Source: Tuctoria greenei
Lineage: Eukaryota > Streptophyta > Magnoliopsida > Poales > Poaceae
NCBI GenBank assembly: GCA_036927565.1
Contig: JAYESD010000005.1
Span: 89,320,301-89,384,300, forward strand
Direction of reading: 5' to 3'
Length of the DNA: 64,000 nt
Shown: in pieces, positions 9,881 through 20,340 of the stretch
Position numbering within the stretch: position 1 is the first letter of the stretch
Layout of the letters: every line of letters starts with the position of its first letter
Program-made: the position numbers and the translations under genes
Notes under the pieces: model-generated
Databases searched by the model: none
What the model was told of the DNA's origin: nothing
Seen by the model: only the letters and a program-made list of their open reading frames with translations

Positions 9881-11195
9881 GGACAGGTCCATCGCAATTT
9901 CATGACGTACATAATCCACGTCTCACCCGAAAACGAGCGCAACCAAGCACACGAGACGACACGACAAAGCAGGAGGCCATAGGAGCCAGACCAAGCTTGG
10001 TCGAGCCCCTGGTTCGGCCGACCTGGGGGTGGCCCCTCTCGGCTATGTTTAGCTACACAACATTGATTTGAATCTCCTATCCCCTGTTCATATGATTCTC
10101 TGCAAATTGAGTTGAAATTTTTTATGAGTTCACATAAAACTTCTCTAAAATCAACTCAAATTAAAATAAACAATCACATTTTGCTTAAGTTGATATTAGT
10201 ATACTTTGTATTTTGATTTCATCACAATGTTTCTGGACCCACATAATTAAATTAGGGGAAATTATCATTTAATTATTTAATTGGTGTGATATGAATAAAT
10301 AAAACAATAGATAATTCTACCCTTTGAAATATATTTTGATTCTTGCACAATTTTGAAGTAATGAGATTTTGCCTTCCTTTCTCATTGGAATTTAATACCC
10401 ACCAAAGTCATACGATGCAAATATTGAAAACCACATGCATATGTCACTTTACATTTTTCATTGAGCTTTGTCAAACTCTTGATCCTACTGAGTGGCATGC
10501 ATGAAATCTTTGATTAGAAATTTCTTGTGCACTCCACGATAGCTATATTTCCATAGCTTTCATCCATCCACCATCAAAAGATACTCCATTCAAATTCTTC
10601 CAAAATCCTCTCCCATTAAAATGATGCATAAAAAGTAGTAGAAGGCATGGCTATAAAGAGCTCTCAAAAGTAATTCAAAAAAAAAAGACAATAAGTAGTC
10701 ATGCTTCATCCTTGTACAAGTGCACAAGAATTTTCTTAGTCATTGTTTTTCATTGCATAGTGCCCTAGGATCCATTTTTTTAGTTAGTAATATATGAATT
10801 GCATGTGAGCTTTTTTATCCCTACCAAGCTCCACAAAAGTCATACTTAGTTGTAAGGACAAAAGTGGCAAATTCATGCCAAGGTGAGGATTCAAATGCTT
10901 TGAGCGAGTCAAGAGAATCCATTTGAGAGAAAAAGGCAATATCCTTCTGACTTCTGAAATATATCAATTTTCAAGATTATTTTAGTAGGAGAAATTATAG
11001 CTGAAATGCATTCAACTGTTCCACCTCTCAAAATTCCAAGATTATGTGGCAGCCATGCCAACAAGGGTTCATGAATAAAGGTATGAGTTGAAATACTTTG
11101 TATACTTATTTCATACTTGTAGAAAAATATTATCTTAACACTTAGTTCTTCTTGCCTTAATTCCAGGACAAGCAAATGACTAAGTGTGGGGAGTT
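9881..11195 (+). other. non-coding 3' internal region of the Athila-like element, ending in a PPT
   Basis: No ORF with a recognisable domain occurs here and the sequence becomes AT-rich from about 10.05 kb. The segment ends with AAGTGTGGGGAGTT (about 11182-11195), a purine-rich tract of the kind that precedes the 3' LTR in Athila-type elements. Confidence 0.5.
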
Positions 11196-13637
11196 TGTTA
11201 ATGGTCATTAAATGCTAAATTTGATTATCTATTCAACTCATAAAAATTATAAAAATGAGAACAAACATAGTGGTAAAGGTTAATTAAACCCCTAGCTCGG
11301 CCGACTTGGTCTGGCCACCTTTCACGGTCAAACGACATGTGTTGACTCTCTGCGATTCCCTGAAGACGGTGAGGACTGATTCACGCGCTAATTTTGGCAC
11401 CAAACCGATTGAACTCGTGTATAAATAGCCCTCCTCAATCCCTCACTTCACACACCATAAGTTTGAGTTTAGATTTGCACTCCAAAGATTTAGTGATGTC
11501 CAAGAGGCTAGCAGAGTAGAAGGAGAGTGAGGAGGAGCTAGGAGGAGGGGCTTGGGCTTGTCAAGTCCCTATTATACACTTGTACCTCTACGAATTCTGC
11601 CAGAATCGAGTAAGACTTTCGTGAATTCAATACAAGTTCGATTCATAATTCATATTAGTATGCTTTCGTAGCTGCTTGTAGGTACAGTGCTTTAATTCAT
11701 TAGAGGCTCTAGTCTTAGCTTTGCATTCAAAAAGATTAGAGTTGTGATTTATAACTTAAGCATGGTCCTTAGGTTAGAAATCATCAGTGAATATCTCATA
11801 GAGCCACAGATTGAAGAGGTAGGTGGTAGGTGATGACAACCCTATCTGTCCTCAATAATCCTCCATGTTCGGCTACACTATAGGCTCTTTGCAGGGATCG
11901 TCCTGATATTGTCACGTGTAAACTCGTGTGAAAGCATCTAGGCCCCCATGAGGTATGGTTTCGGTGATTAATGACAACCATTGGATATTACTAATGAGTT
12001 TGTGAATGCAAGGTCTCTCATATCACTCATCACACTTAATGAACTTTATATGTATATCATCTACTGCTCATTGGATATAATTGGAGACCCCTAAACAAAC
12101 TATTTCACGGGGTGAATCGATTTTTATGAAGTCTAAAAGAAAAAACTCATATGTAAAAGTTATTCCATCGAAATTGACTACACCCAAGACTTGGTAATCA
12201 TCAGAATAATATTTCAAACCAATGTATAAGAGGTCACTCGAGCAAATTCCAAAGAATCACTTAGAACAACTCGAAGCAGACAAAATCAACTCACCAAATC
12301 AACCGATGTTTCCAGAAAACAATACATCAGTCGAGTTGGTTTAACAGAAGAAAAAGACCTCAGAACTGAGTACTCACCGGATCATCCGATGATGAAGAAA
12401 GTGTTACATCGGTCGATCATTCCAGTAAGCAATTGCACTGGACCAAGTGTAACACCAGACCATCTGATGTACAACTATAACACATCGGTCAATCACTCCA
12501 GTAAGCATTACTTCTGGACCATTCTGGATGAAGTGTCACCGGATCATCCGATGATGAGGCAAGTGTTACATCGGTCGAACAACGGTCATATCTGACACAG
12601 TGACATCAGGTAATTTGGATTCGACCGATGGCAATTTAAGGGAGCACATCGGATCATCCGATGTTTGCAGAACAGTGATGTCAGCCTATTTTTCCAACTG
12701 CTATTTCGTGGAAGCTGGCTATTTATACCCCTTCAACCAGCCATTTCGATAAGACTTGAAGCCCAGAGCTACTCTACACATTACCAAGCATTCAAGGCAT
12801 TGAGCTACCACTTCCATATCATTTACACCACTTGTACACCAAGAGATAGGCTAGAACTTGCTAGAGATAGTGCTTGTGTGCTTCCATTCTTGGTGATTGG
12901 AGTCTCTAGTATAGTGAGAGCTGTAAGGGAGTGTCTCTTGGTGATTGTATTCACCGTGCAACAATCGGTGATTGGAGAGAGCCTTCCGGAGCTTGTCAAG
13001 ACGGTTGTGGAAGCCCGAAGGATCAAACTTGTACAAGACTTGAGCTCCACCTTGCCGAGGTTGGCGAACGGAGAAGTTTAGTGAAGATCCCTGGTCTCCA
13101 TGACTTGGGAGTGGCTATACCCTTTGGTGGGTGCCACAACGTGGATGTAGGAAGGTCTTGACGATCTTGTCGAACCACTGGATAAATCTTCGTGTCTTCG
13201 TGTCTCCTCGGGAGTTTGCACACTCTTCGCTTTCTTCCTCTCCCGTTACACTTATGCATTTTATATACCGCAATCTTACTATTCACTTAAATGCATAGGT
13301 TGTTTGCATAGGGAATTGGGCTTTTAGTTGTCAAGTTTTTAGTGCTTTAATTTTTGAAAAGAAGCCCAATTCATCCCCCCTCTTGGGCATTCGATCCTTA
13401 CATCGTGCTAAAAGCAAACAACTACCGTAGTCTACTGTGGCTTAGGATCAAACCATTGGACTCCTTTCAAATCCTTACCTGCCAAACAAATTGTGTGTCC
13501 TTGGGAGAACAAGTTAGGAGAGCTACATACACGTTCCTTGGATTCGATACCCTTAGAAATGCTCTTTAACAGGAAGTGCTACAACGGTATTTTCGTGCAC
13601 ATGCGAATTATTCTGTTTTCGTAAGAAATCCCAACAC
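11196..13637 (+). repeat. gypsy (Athila-like) 3' LTR, split by a solo LTR
   Basis: The LTR begins TGTTAATGGTCATTAAATGC directly after the polypurine tract. It has a promoter-like GTATAAATAGCCCTCC near 11420. It resumes after the nested insertion at 13403 and ends with a block typical of such LTRs (CTTGGATTCGATACCC, then AGTGCTACAACGG). The right end is set at CCCAACA (13637), where TG...CA symmetry allows it, and is uncertain. Confidence 0.5.
11929..13402 (+). repeat. solo LTR of a second SIRE-type family, TSD TCGTG
   Basis: The sequence starts TGAAAGCATCTAGGCCCCCA and ends CCCCTCTTGGGCATTCGATCCTTACA, the typical ends of SIRE-type LTRs (written here in parts of the known pattern). It is flanked by identical 5-base duplications TCGTG at 11924-11928 and 13403-13407, and there is no internal domain, so it is a solo LTR left by recombination. 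Its U3 has three perfect copies of CGGATCATCCG (12378-12388, 12540-12550, 12650-12660) plus variants. It splits the gypsy LTR and is therefore younger. Confidence 0.85.
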
Positions 13638-14550
13638 TTGGTCAGAGTACGAGGCCTTGATTGTCCAGCTTCACCTCTAACGTGTCCTTGGCTCCCACTT
13701 CAGTCTGATGCCTCCTGCTGTCAGGCAAGGGAGCTTTTCGTGTGTTGGTCTGCTGCCCGGTCCAATGGGAACTAAAGATTTGGTAGGCTTGTCGGAACTC
13801 AGGCTCTATGAGTTCAAGCACACCGCGCTGTATGGTGGTTGTCGTTGCTACATTTGGGCTCGCCCGCTCGAGGCGTAGGGAATCGCCAATGTTGATGAGG
13901 ATTCTGGCACAGACGTGTGAAATGCCTGAGAGTGTGTCGTGTTTGGATTTGGACCTAGGTAGAATGCAGGTTGGTATGTGGTCCTTTCCATGCTGTTTGT
14001 GAGGCTTCAGTGTGGGTCACAGTGCCTAGTGTCGCTGGTGGGTCAGCCTGTTCTGCATTGGCAGCTAGCTCTTTTTCGAGCCTGAGGTTTTGCGCCTCTT
14101 GCTGCACAGGCGTGACCTGCAGCGGGTGTTGGTGGGAGTTCTATCGTGAACACCTTCACCCATTTCGATGGCATAACATTAAAGAGTGTGGTTACTTACC
14201 TTGGTGGTGTTGTTAAGGTCAAAGTCGCAGCTGTCGGTTTCCTCTGAGATTTCTTGGAGAGATGGGGTGTCGTAGTCAATCATCCCGACAAAGGAAACTG
14301 TTTGACCGCGTGGGTGTCGCAGACTCTCTGAAGGATGCTAGTGTCTTCGGCGATGAAGTTCAGGCTTTCGAAGCAGAAAGCCTTACGTGGGGTGAAGATG
14401 TGGTCGACATTGAGCCCCCTGTTGCTGCCGGTGGGTAACTCAAGATCGTTGGTGTGAACCTCCTCATCGGGGATGATGATCGAAGTTGATATAGCCATGA
14501 CAAAGCTGATTAAGAACATGCAACAACGTTCCCCTGCCTGGTGTGCCAAC
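13638..14550 (-). pseudogene. Tat-type gypsy gag 5' region (fragment)
   Basis: On the minus strand, directly after the LTR end at 14551, comes GTTGGCACACCAGGCAGGGG, the sequence that follows the 5' LTR in Tat/RIRE2-like elements and includes the primer-binding site. A 90-codon ORF (14280-14549) and further broken frames follow, in the place of gag. No conserved gag motif is intact and the reading frame is interrupted several times. The fragment is cut off near 13637 by the neighbouring gypsy LTR. Confidence 0.5.
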
Positions 14551-15388
14551 TGTCAATGTTTCGTAAACTGACTAGTGAATTTGTATTGAATCATGTTCAT
14601 CTCCGTATGGCTAGCTGAAAAATACATGATATTTATCCTGTTTTGAGCAAAAAGACCCTATGTCTAGAGGGAGTCTATCTATGATATTTGTTAGCTCAAA
14701 AGGCGAGAGAGCATATTACAAGCAAGCTTTGCTCAAGTACGAACTCTAGGAAAGAAACTGCATAGACAAAATGTGTATCTAAGTGCATAAAAGGAACGAG
14801 TATGTAAGTGCGTAAGTATAGCGCATATGTAAATGTGTAAGGTACATGCGTAAGTAAAACTAGTACAACATGAATCCCCCCTGGTCGGAGGAGGCCTTGG
14901 GGATCCTTTTATAGGGGGTCGAGGCGGTCCTATCTAACTGACATTCCTCATAGTGGGGTCGGGTTGATAGTATTTGTTCTAGTCACCCGGGCTGCCTGGG
15001 GTGCGGAAGCTTCATCCTCTTAACTTTTTCTTCATCGCCAAGGCAACATCGTGTGTGCCCATTAATCATTCATCTACGACAGATGGTAGGTTTATCCTGC
15101 AACAGGTCACATTGTGTGTTATTCCATCTGTAGGAATTACGGCGCCCACCATCAGCAATAAATGCCCCCAAGTGCCCGCCTCTCCCGGGCTCAAACCCGG
15201 GAGGAATGGTTTGCCCGACCTCTCGGGTCGGGACTTGGGCAGACTAGGTACCCCGACCTCGGCAGGTCGAGGCATTGGCAACGGACCCGTCCTCATGACG
15301 TAGGGCAGATACGGTCCATAGCCGCATAATGGTCGCGTACCATCGTTGGGTCATGTGTCTTCGGTACCCCGACTACAGAACTCCGTCA
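14551..15388 (-). repeat. Tat-type gypsy LTR (5' LTR, minus strand)
   Basis: Read on the minus strand it begins TGACGGAGTTCTGTAG and ends ACGAAACATTGACA. A promoter-like CCCCTATAAAAGG lies near 14910, and the primer-binding region follows directly. Short inverted repeats such as CCCGACC/GGTCGGG occur at 15150-15260. Length is 838 bases. The outer boundary at 15388 is set from TG/CA symmetry only. Confidence 0.6.
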
Positions 15389-15654
15389 CTATTCTTGTGA
15401 GTCTCCGATGCCATTTTTCTCTTCTTTTCCTTTTTGAGGGTCTCCAAATTCAAATTCAAACTAAAACATATGCTTATCCTCAATAGAACACATTAGTTAT
15501 TTAATGATCATCATCAGTCATCCAACACCCACAAGAGATGCCTAGATGTATTTTCATTCTTTAGTGATTTGCTGTCAATTGTCATGGCTGCAGAGAGAGG
15601 GCACCGGCTCTGTTAACGAAAATCTGCATATTGCTATTGCTCCAGGTGCTCTTG

Positions 15655-15850
15655 TTGTTTGCTCTTTGTTTTGCTCTCAATCTATCATGACTTATGACTA
15701 TGATGGTGATATTGCATGTTGCAGGTGCGGAGGCCTTGTTTGCTCAATTGGTATAATACTCTTTGTTGTGTGCTCTTTGCTGTCAATCTGTCATGACTCA
15801 TGATGGTGATATTTCTTGTTGCAGGAGCGGAGGCCTTGTTTGGTGCTCGT
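15655..15850 (+). repeat. tandem duplication of an intron-exon junction in the hAT remnant
   Basis: Two tandem copies of about 115 bases each contain TGCTCTTTG..., CAATCT(A/G)TCATGACT, GATGGTGATATT, a TGTTGCAG acceptor and GCGGAGGCCTTGTTT. The acceptors are at about 15717-15724 and 15818-15825. The second copy continues into the BED exon. Confidence 0.65.
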
Positions 15851-16443
15851 GCAGCAGCAAGTGGCTCCTTGTCGGCGACTTGTGTGAGTCCATCGACGAG
15901 CACCACCGCCAAGAAGAAGAAGAGGATGTCAATGTTGAATGCATGGGATGATATGAAAGAATTTATGAATGTCATCGAAGGTAAGAAAATGAGATATGGA
16001 GCTTGCTGCAAGCATTGCAAAACCACTTTGTATGCCGGATCTAGTGCTGGTACGCGTCAATTATTTCGCCATGTTGCATCATGTAAAAGAAAATGTTTGG
16101 CTGCATCATTTATCTTCTTACTTAGATTCTTATTCTGTTTCACAATTTGATGGTTCATTTAATATTCTTAATTGGTGGCATGAACACAAAAGAACTTGTC
16201 CCATTTTATCTATTTTATATAAAGACAAATTGAATGTGTCAGTTTCTACTATTTCCTCCGAGTCTACTTTTAGTTTGTATGAAAGGTTTAATTGAGGAAT
16301 GTTGATAGGGTCGTACTCCGAAGCACGTGGAAATCCTATTCTTGCTTAAGGATTGGGAGCAAGGTGATGCTCGACAGTAGAACAATATGGTGAACCAAGA
16401 TCTTGAGAAGAAGATGGACAATTTGTATCTCCATGATGATTGA
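15826..16443 (+). pseudogene. hAT transposase: BED zinc finger joined to hATC dimerisation domain
   Basis: The first part (about 15895-16095) encodes a Lys-rich stretch and a BED-type finger, with CKHC, then QLFRHVASC, giving the C-x2-C...H-x4-C ligands. At about 16097-16105 the sequence passes, with a frame change, straight into the C-terminal dimerisation domain: SQFDGSFNILNWWHEHK, then VSTISSESTFS, then a decayed tail ending NLYLHDD at a TGA (16441-16443). The whole RNase H-like catalytic core of several hundred residues is missing, so this is a deletion derivative that cannot cut DNA. An exon start seems to follow TTGTTGCAG at 15817-15825. Confidence 0.75.
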
Positions 16444-16620
16444 TGATTGTCTGTTGCTTTGCCGGGAGTTTGATATAATTTTAAACATTTGATCACTAAA
16501 GGAGCTGGTTGTACTCTTTTTCCATTTAGGGTTTTATCCTCATTTAGTTGATATGAGATTTTACCTAAAGGTTTTTAAGAGGCAGCCATTGCAATTGTAG
16601 AAAGCTCTTTCAGGCATGGT

Positions 16621-17278
16621 GTCGGTGTTAAGGGAGAGGCAGGAAGGATTCGTGTTGCAGTGGCCACGACCTGTGACTTGGTATTGGGCCCATCAAAAAC
16701 GACCTTCTCAGGTGAAGCCTCCATGAAGACTCAGCTCCGAGAGGTTTCTAAGGAGTTTGGGGTGCTTGGACAGAGCTCCGAGGGGTGGGGGTGCTCCAAG
16801 CTGTCGAGCGCTCCGTGTGTAGCTTGGCGGGAGTATTCGACGGAGCGGCTTGGAACCAAGCTGTCGCTAGTCCCAGGTCGAAACTTCTATCATTATCCTC
16901 TTGTTGTCTAGTCCCTGTGTCTCGGTCAAACTATAGTTTTTTGGAACTTCCACTGTTCTTAGCCGTGAGTTGCGAGACGCGAAAGGTGTACTTAGGATTG
17001 AATGTTTCGAAGAACAAAACTGGAGTCTTCGAAATGTTTGACCGGGCACCGTACGGGTGTGTAGTCCCCCAGGGCCGTAGGGCGGTCGGTTCGTTCCTTC
17101 CATCGTGCGATGCTTTGATAAGATACGGGATGCCGAGCTTCCACCCTTGTCGTCAAGGTCAAGGGGTCGGGTCTAATCTTGTGCTCAGCATTGATTTACC
17201 TTTTGGCAAAAGTGTCAATGATTGGTGTACAATAAAAGGTAGCTCTTGGCATTGCGATGCGTGCGAAGCTCAGTGCTT
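16621..17278 (-). other. 3' non-coding region downstream of Tat-type pol
   Basis: It follows the pol stop on the minus strand. No recognisable domain is present. Short ORFs in it are chance frames. A second LTR of this element is not seen here, since the hAT remnant begins at about 16.6 kb. Confidence 0.4.
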
Positions 17279-18310
17279 CTATACATAAATTTGCCTAAGA
17301 TGTTCGATGTTCCACGTGCTGGGAAAAAGGTTGCCATCAACGTCCATTAGATGATAGGTGCCTGGTCAAAGGACGCCCGCAACTACGTACGGGACCTCCC
17401 ATGGGGAGGACAGCTTATGCTTGTCCTTGTTGGTTTGAATCCTTCAGAGGACTAGGTTGCTAAATTGGAAAGCTTGAAGCTGAATTCACCGCTCGTAGTA
17501 GCGTCGTAGCGCTTGCTGGTACTTGGTCGATCATCGAAGTGTAATGCCGTGGGCCTCATCGAGCTAGTCGACAGAGTCCCGCCATGCTTTCTTGGGCCAG
17601 ACCTATGCGTAGGACGAGCCGTATTCCAGCTCGGTTGGTAGGACAACTTCTGAGTAGTATGCCATTAAGAACAGTGAGAAATTGGTGGAGTGATTGGGTG
17701 TGCTGCGCAGGCTCCATAGCATGGATGGCAGCTTGAGGCCTAGCGTCTTGCAAACTTGTTCAGCCGGTCGAAGATTAGGGGCTTGAGCCTCTACAGGATC
17801 ATGCCATTGGCTCGTTCGACCTGCCCGTTGGTTCGCAAGTGGGCTACTGAAGCCCAGTCGATCAGACATGGAAACTGTCGCACTCGAGGAACTCCTTTCC
17901 TGTGAATTGTGTGCCACTATTGGTGATGACGGTGTTGGGCTCCCCAAAGCGCTAGACGGTGTCGCGGAAGAAATTCGCCGCTTGTTCGAATGTGGTCATG
18001 ACGAACGGCTTTGCATCTATCCACTTGGTGAATTGGTCGATCGTGACAAGGAGAATGGTGAAGCCCTCGGGAGCCTTTTTGAAAGGGCCAAGAAGGTCGA
18101 GTCCCCACATTGAGAAAGGCCATGTGATATGAATGGTTTGGAGGTCTTGGGTTGGCAGGTGTGTTTGTTGAGCGAAGTACTGGCAGCTTTTGCAAGTGCG
18201 CATGACTTGTTCGATGTCGATGATGGCGGTCGGCGAGTATAAACCTTGCTGGTATGGTTTACCGATAAGGGCCCTCGGGGCCACGTGGTGGCCGTAGATC
18301 TCTTTGTGGA
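17279..18310 (-). pseudogene. Tat-type gypsy integrase (degenerate)
   Basis: Minus-strand translation in order: a zinc finger with CKSCQYFAQQTH; the core with WPFSMWGLDLLGPF (first Asp), TIDQFTKWIDAKPF, and FGEPNTVITNSGTQF, where the second catalytic Asp is replaced by Asn; then badly broken frames; and a C-terminal block PGTYHLMDVDG...WNIEHLRQIYV that ends at a TAG (17279-17281), as in Tat integrases. Several frameshifts and stops lie between 17.3 and 17.95 kb. It is inactive. Confidence 0.75.
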
Positions 18311-18554
18311 TGTGAAGAAGCAGCTTTCTTCCTTGAGCGCTAGGGATGCATCACTGCTGGATCCCGGTGATGCTACGCTGGAAAAGCTCACCGTTGACGA
18401 GGATGAAGGTCTTGGTCTGGCGTGCGATTTGCCGAGCTTCGACCTCCACGAGGGGAAGCGTCCCAGCTTTAAGTACTCAATGTAGGGGGTTTGCCAGCTG
18501 CTCTCGATTGTGAGCACGGCAGGGCCGAGCTTGGGCTGAGGGGCTAGGCTATGG

Positions 18555-19060
18555 ACGCAGACAGAAGGTTGAGGAAGGCCTTCATCTCATCGACAGCTCT
18601 CAGCGCCTCCTCTATCCACTCCAAAGGTTGTGTCTTCCTTAGAAGCTTGTAGAGGGGCAGAGCTCGCTCCCCTAGCCGAGCAACGAAACAACTCAGGGCC
18701 GCGAGGCATCTCTAGTCTTTATATATCTTTAATGTTGCGGATGGGGCCCATGCTGGTGTCGTTGTTATCTTCTTGGAGTTGGCTTCGATGTCGTGCTTCG
18801 ATATGATATATCCGAGCAACATGCCTTGGGGTACGGCGAACACTCATTTTCTGGGTTTAGCTTGATGCTGTTACTCTAGAGGTTGCTAAAAGTTTCCTCG
18901 AGGTCGGTGATGACGCTCGATGCCTTCATGGACTTCACCATAATGTCATCGATGTAGACCTCGAGGTTCCGTCCTACCTATTGCTAGAAACACTTCTGCA
19001 TGCAATGTTGGTATGTTGCCCATGCATTCTTCAGCCTAAAAGGCATTCTTACATAGCAGT
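18555..19060 (-). pseudogene. Tat-type gypsy reverse transcriptase, C-terminal half
   Basis: The minus strand shows SYCYVRMPFRLKNAWATYQ, then VYIDDIMVKSM with the YIDD catalytic motif, then LGYIISKHDIEANSKKI and CLAALSCFVARLGERALPLY. The N-terminal half of RT is absent: the protease-side linker joins directly to the CYVRMPF block near 19060. After about 18560 the expected RNase H domain is also missing and the sequence passes to the region before integrase. Multiple stops. This is an internally deleted, dead copy. Confidence 0.75.
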
Positions 19061-19660
19061 AAGAACATAAGGAATGATGAACATGGTGGCCTGCCCGGAC
19101 TATCTTAGTCGAGCTCTTGGGTTAAATTTGGACCATCTTCGTGTCTTCCGTGGGCCTGAAAGTGCCAGATCTAGTAGCCTGGTCGGGTGAGCCCTCCTTT
19201 GTGGATTGTTGGTGCTGGCTGAGCTCTGCTATTGCTAACGTTGCTGAAGCTAGCTTGCAGGCACTCTGCTTGCACAAAAAGGCATGTCGAATCTTCGCTT
19301 GTACAATGATGACACCCTTGGGGCCGACATCTTTAGTTTGAGGTAGGTGTAGTTTGGAACGGCCATGAACTTCGCGTAACATGGTCATCCCAAAATGGTA
19401 TGACAAGAGCCATCGAAGTTGGAGACCTCTAATGTGAGATTCTCCGTGCAGATATTGGTTTCATTCCCGAACGTGACGAGGAAGTCGATCTTTATAAGCG
19501 ACATCGCTTGCCCTCCTCCCCCTCGAAGATGACGTCGTAGAGAGTTGCTCGAGTCGAACGAAGGCGGGAGTGCGGTACTCCCATCACGTTGAGGGTCCTG
19601 AGGTATAGGATGTTGAGATCGCTTCAGCCGTCCATCAACACTTTGGTCAAACACTTAGGG
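19061..19660 (-). pseudogene. Tat-type gypsy protease region and linker
   Basis: Minus-strand translation shows DGSTALPPSFDSSNSLRR relics, then EGGGQAMSLIKIDFLVTFG, LTLEVSNFDGSCHTILG and a CYAKFMAVPNYTYLKLKM-like block. This matches the segment of Tat polyproteins that includes the end of the protease. The following linker ending FRPTEDTKMVQI is also family-like. A stop interrupts the motif after HTILG, and frames change at least twice. Confidence 0.7.
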
Positions 19661-20340
19661 TCGATCATTGGGTCCACAATCAAAGGGAAACACCCGGGCT
19701 ACAGAATGTGGTCAGGAACTAATCAAACATTACCCCCGTCTCCAACCATTAGAGAAAGGTCGAGGCGACTAGTGTTGTGACATTGACCTCCAAGATGTTG
19801 GGGGGGGGGGGGGGGGGGGGGCGTCAGCGTGTATTTGATTGTCCCTACATAGGAGGATGCTAGAACATTGCTGGTAGCGTTCGTGTCAAGGTTGTCAGTC
19901 ACTTGCCTGTCGAAGGTTGGATGATAGGTCTCATGTTTGACACCCACAGGGTGCCAAAGTCGCTGGCGAAGAAATCCAGGTTCCCAAAATGAAGCACCTG
20001 CCGTGTTGTCGGATGTGACGGGTATGCGGGTCGTATCAGTCAACCCAATGGCCTGTGTCAGGGGCATTCGAGTCTGTCTATCTTCTAGATAATGAGGATA
20101 CCTACTCTATGTATCCTACACTGCATTGAAGGTTGCTTGCCCATCCGTCTCCCGAGCTCATGCGCACTCGCTCTCGACCTCGCTTGTCAGGTCCACGGTA
20201 GAGCGCCTGTCCGGCACCCGGTCAAGGGCCGCGTCTAAACGGGGTGTTATACCGTGGTGCAATGGTCGACTCATCCTCTTTGGAGGTCGGGGTACAGAAC
20301 CCCATCATGGAGACTGTAACCCACAATACCAAAAATTAAT
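19661..20340 (-). other. upstream remnant of the Tat-type element, with a G21 run
   Basis: Sequence of similar composition continues upstream of the protease on the minus strand, but I recognise no gag motif. It includes an uninterrupted run of 21 G on the plus strand (19801-19821). No 5' LTR is found on this side, so the element is truncated. Confidence 0.35.
19801..19821 (+). repeat. homopolymer G run (21 bases)
   Basis: Twenty-one consecutive G directly seen, preceded by TTG and followed by CGTC. The true length may differ because such runs are error-prone in sequencing. Confidence 0.9.

Larger units (their letters stand above)
15389..16620 (+). mobile_element. hAT transposon remnant, internally deleted
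   Basis: This region holds the remains of a hAT transposase gene and its non-coding flanks between two pieces of minus-strand gypsy sequence. I could not find terminal inverted repeats or an 8-base target duplication, so the outer limits are those of the surrounding sequence and not the true ends. Confidence 0.5.

Noticed and set aside
12665..13081. 138-codon ORF inside the solo LTR
   Set aside because: It lies in the R/U5-like part of an LTR with exact target duplications; no protein family resemblance.
19801..19821. G21 as a biologically selected quadruplex
   Set aside because: A single uninterrupted homopolymer in degenerate gypsy sequence is more simply slippage or a sequencing artefact.
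20200..20330. Possible tRNA gene near GGTGCAATGGTCGACTC
   Set aside because: An A-box-like block is present but I could not fold acceptor, anticodon and T arms around it.
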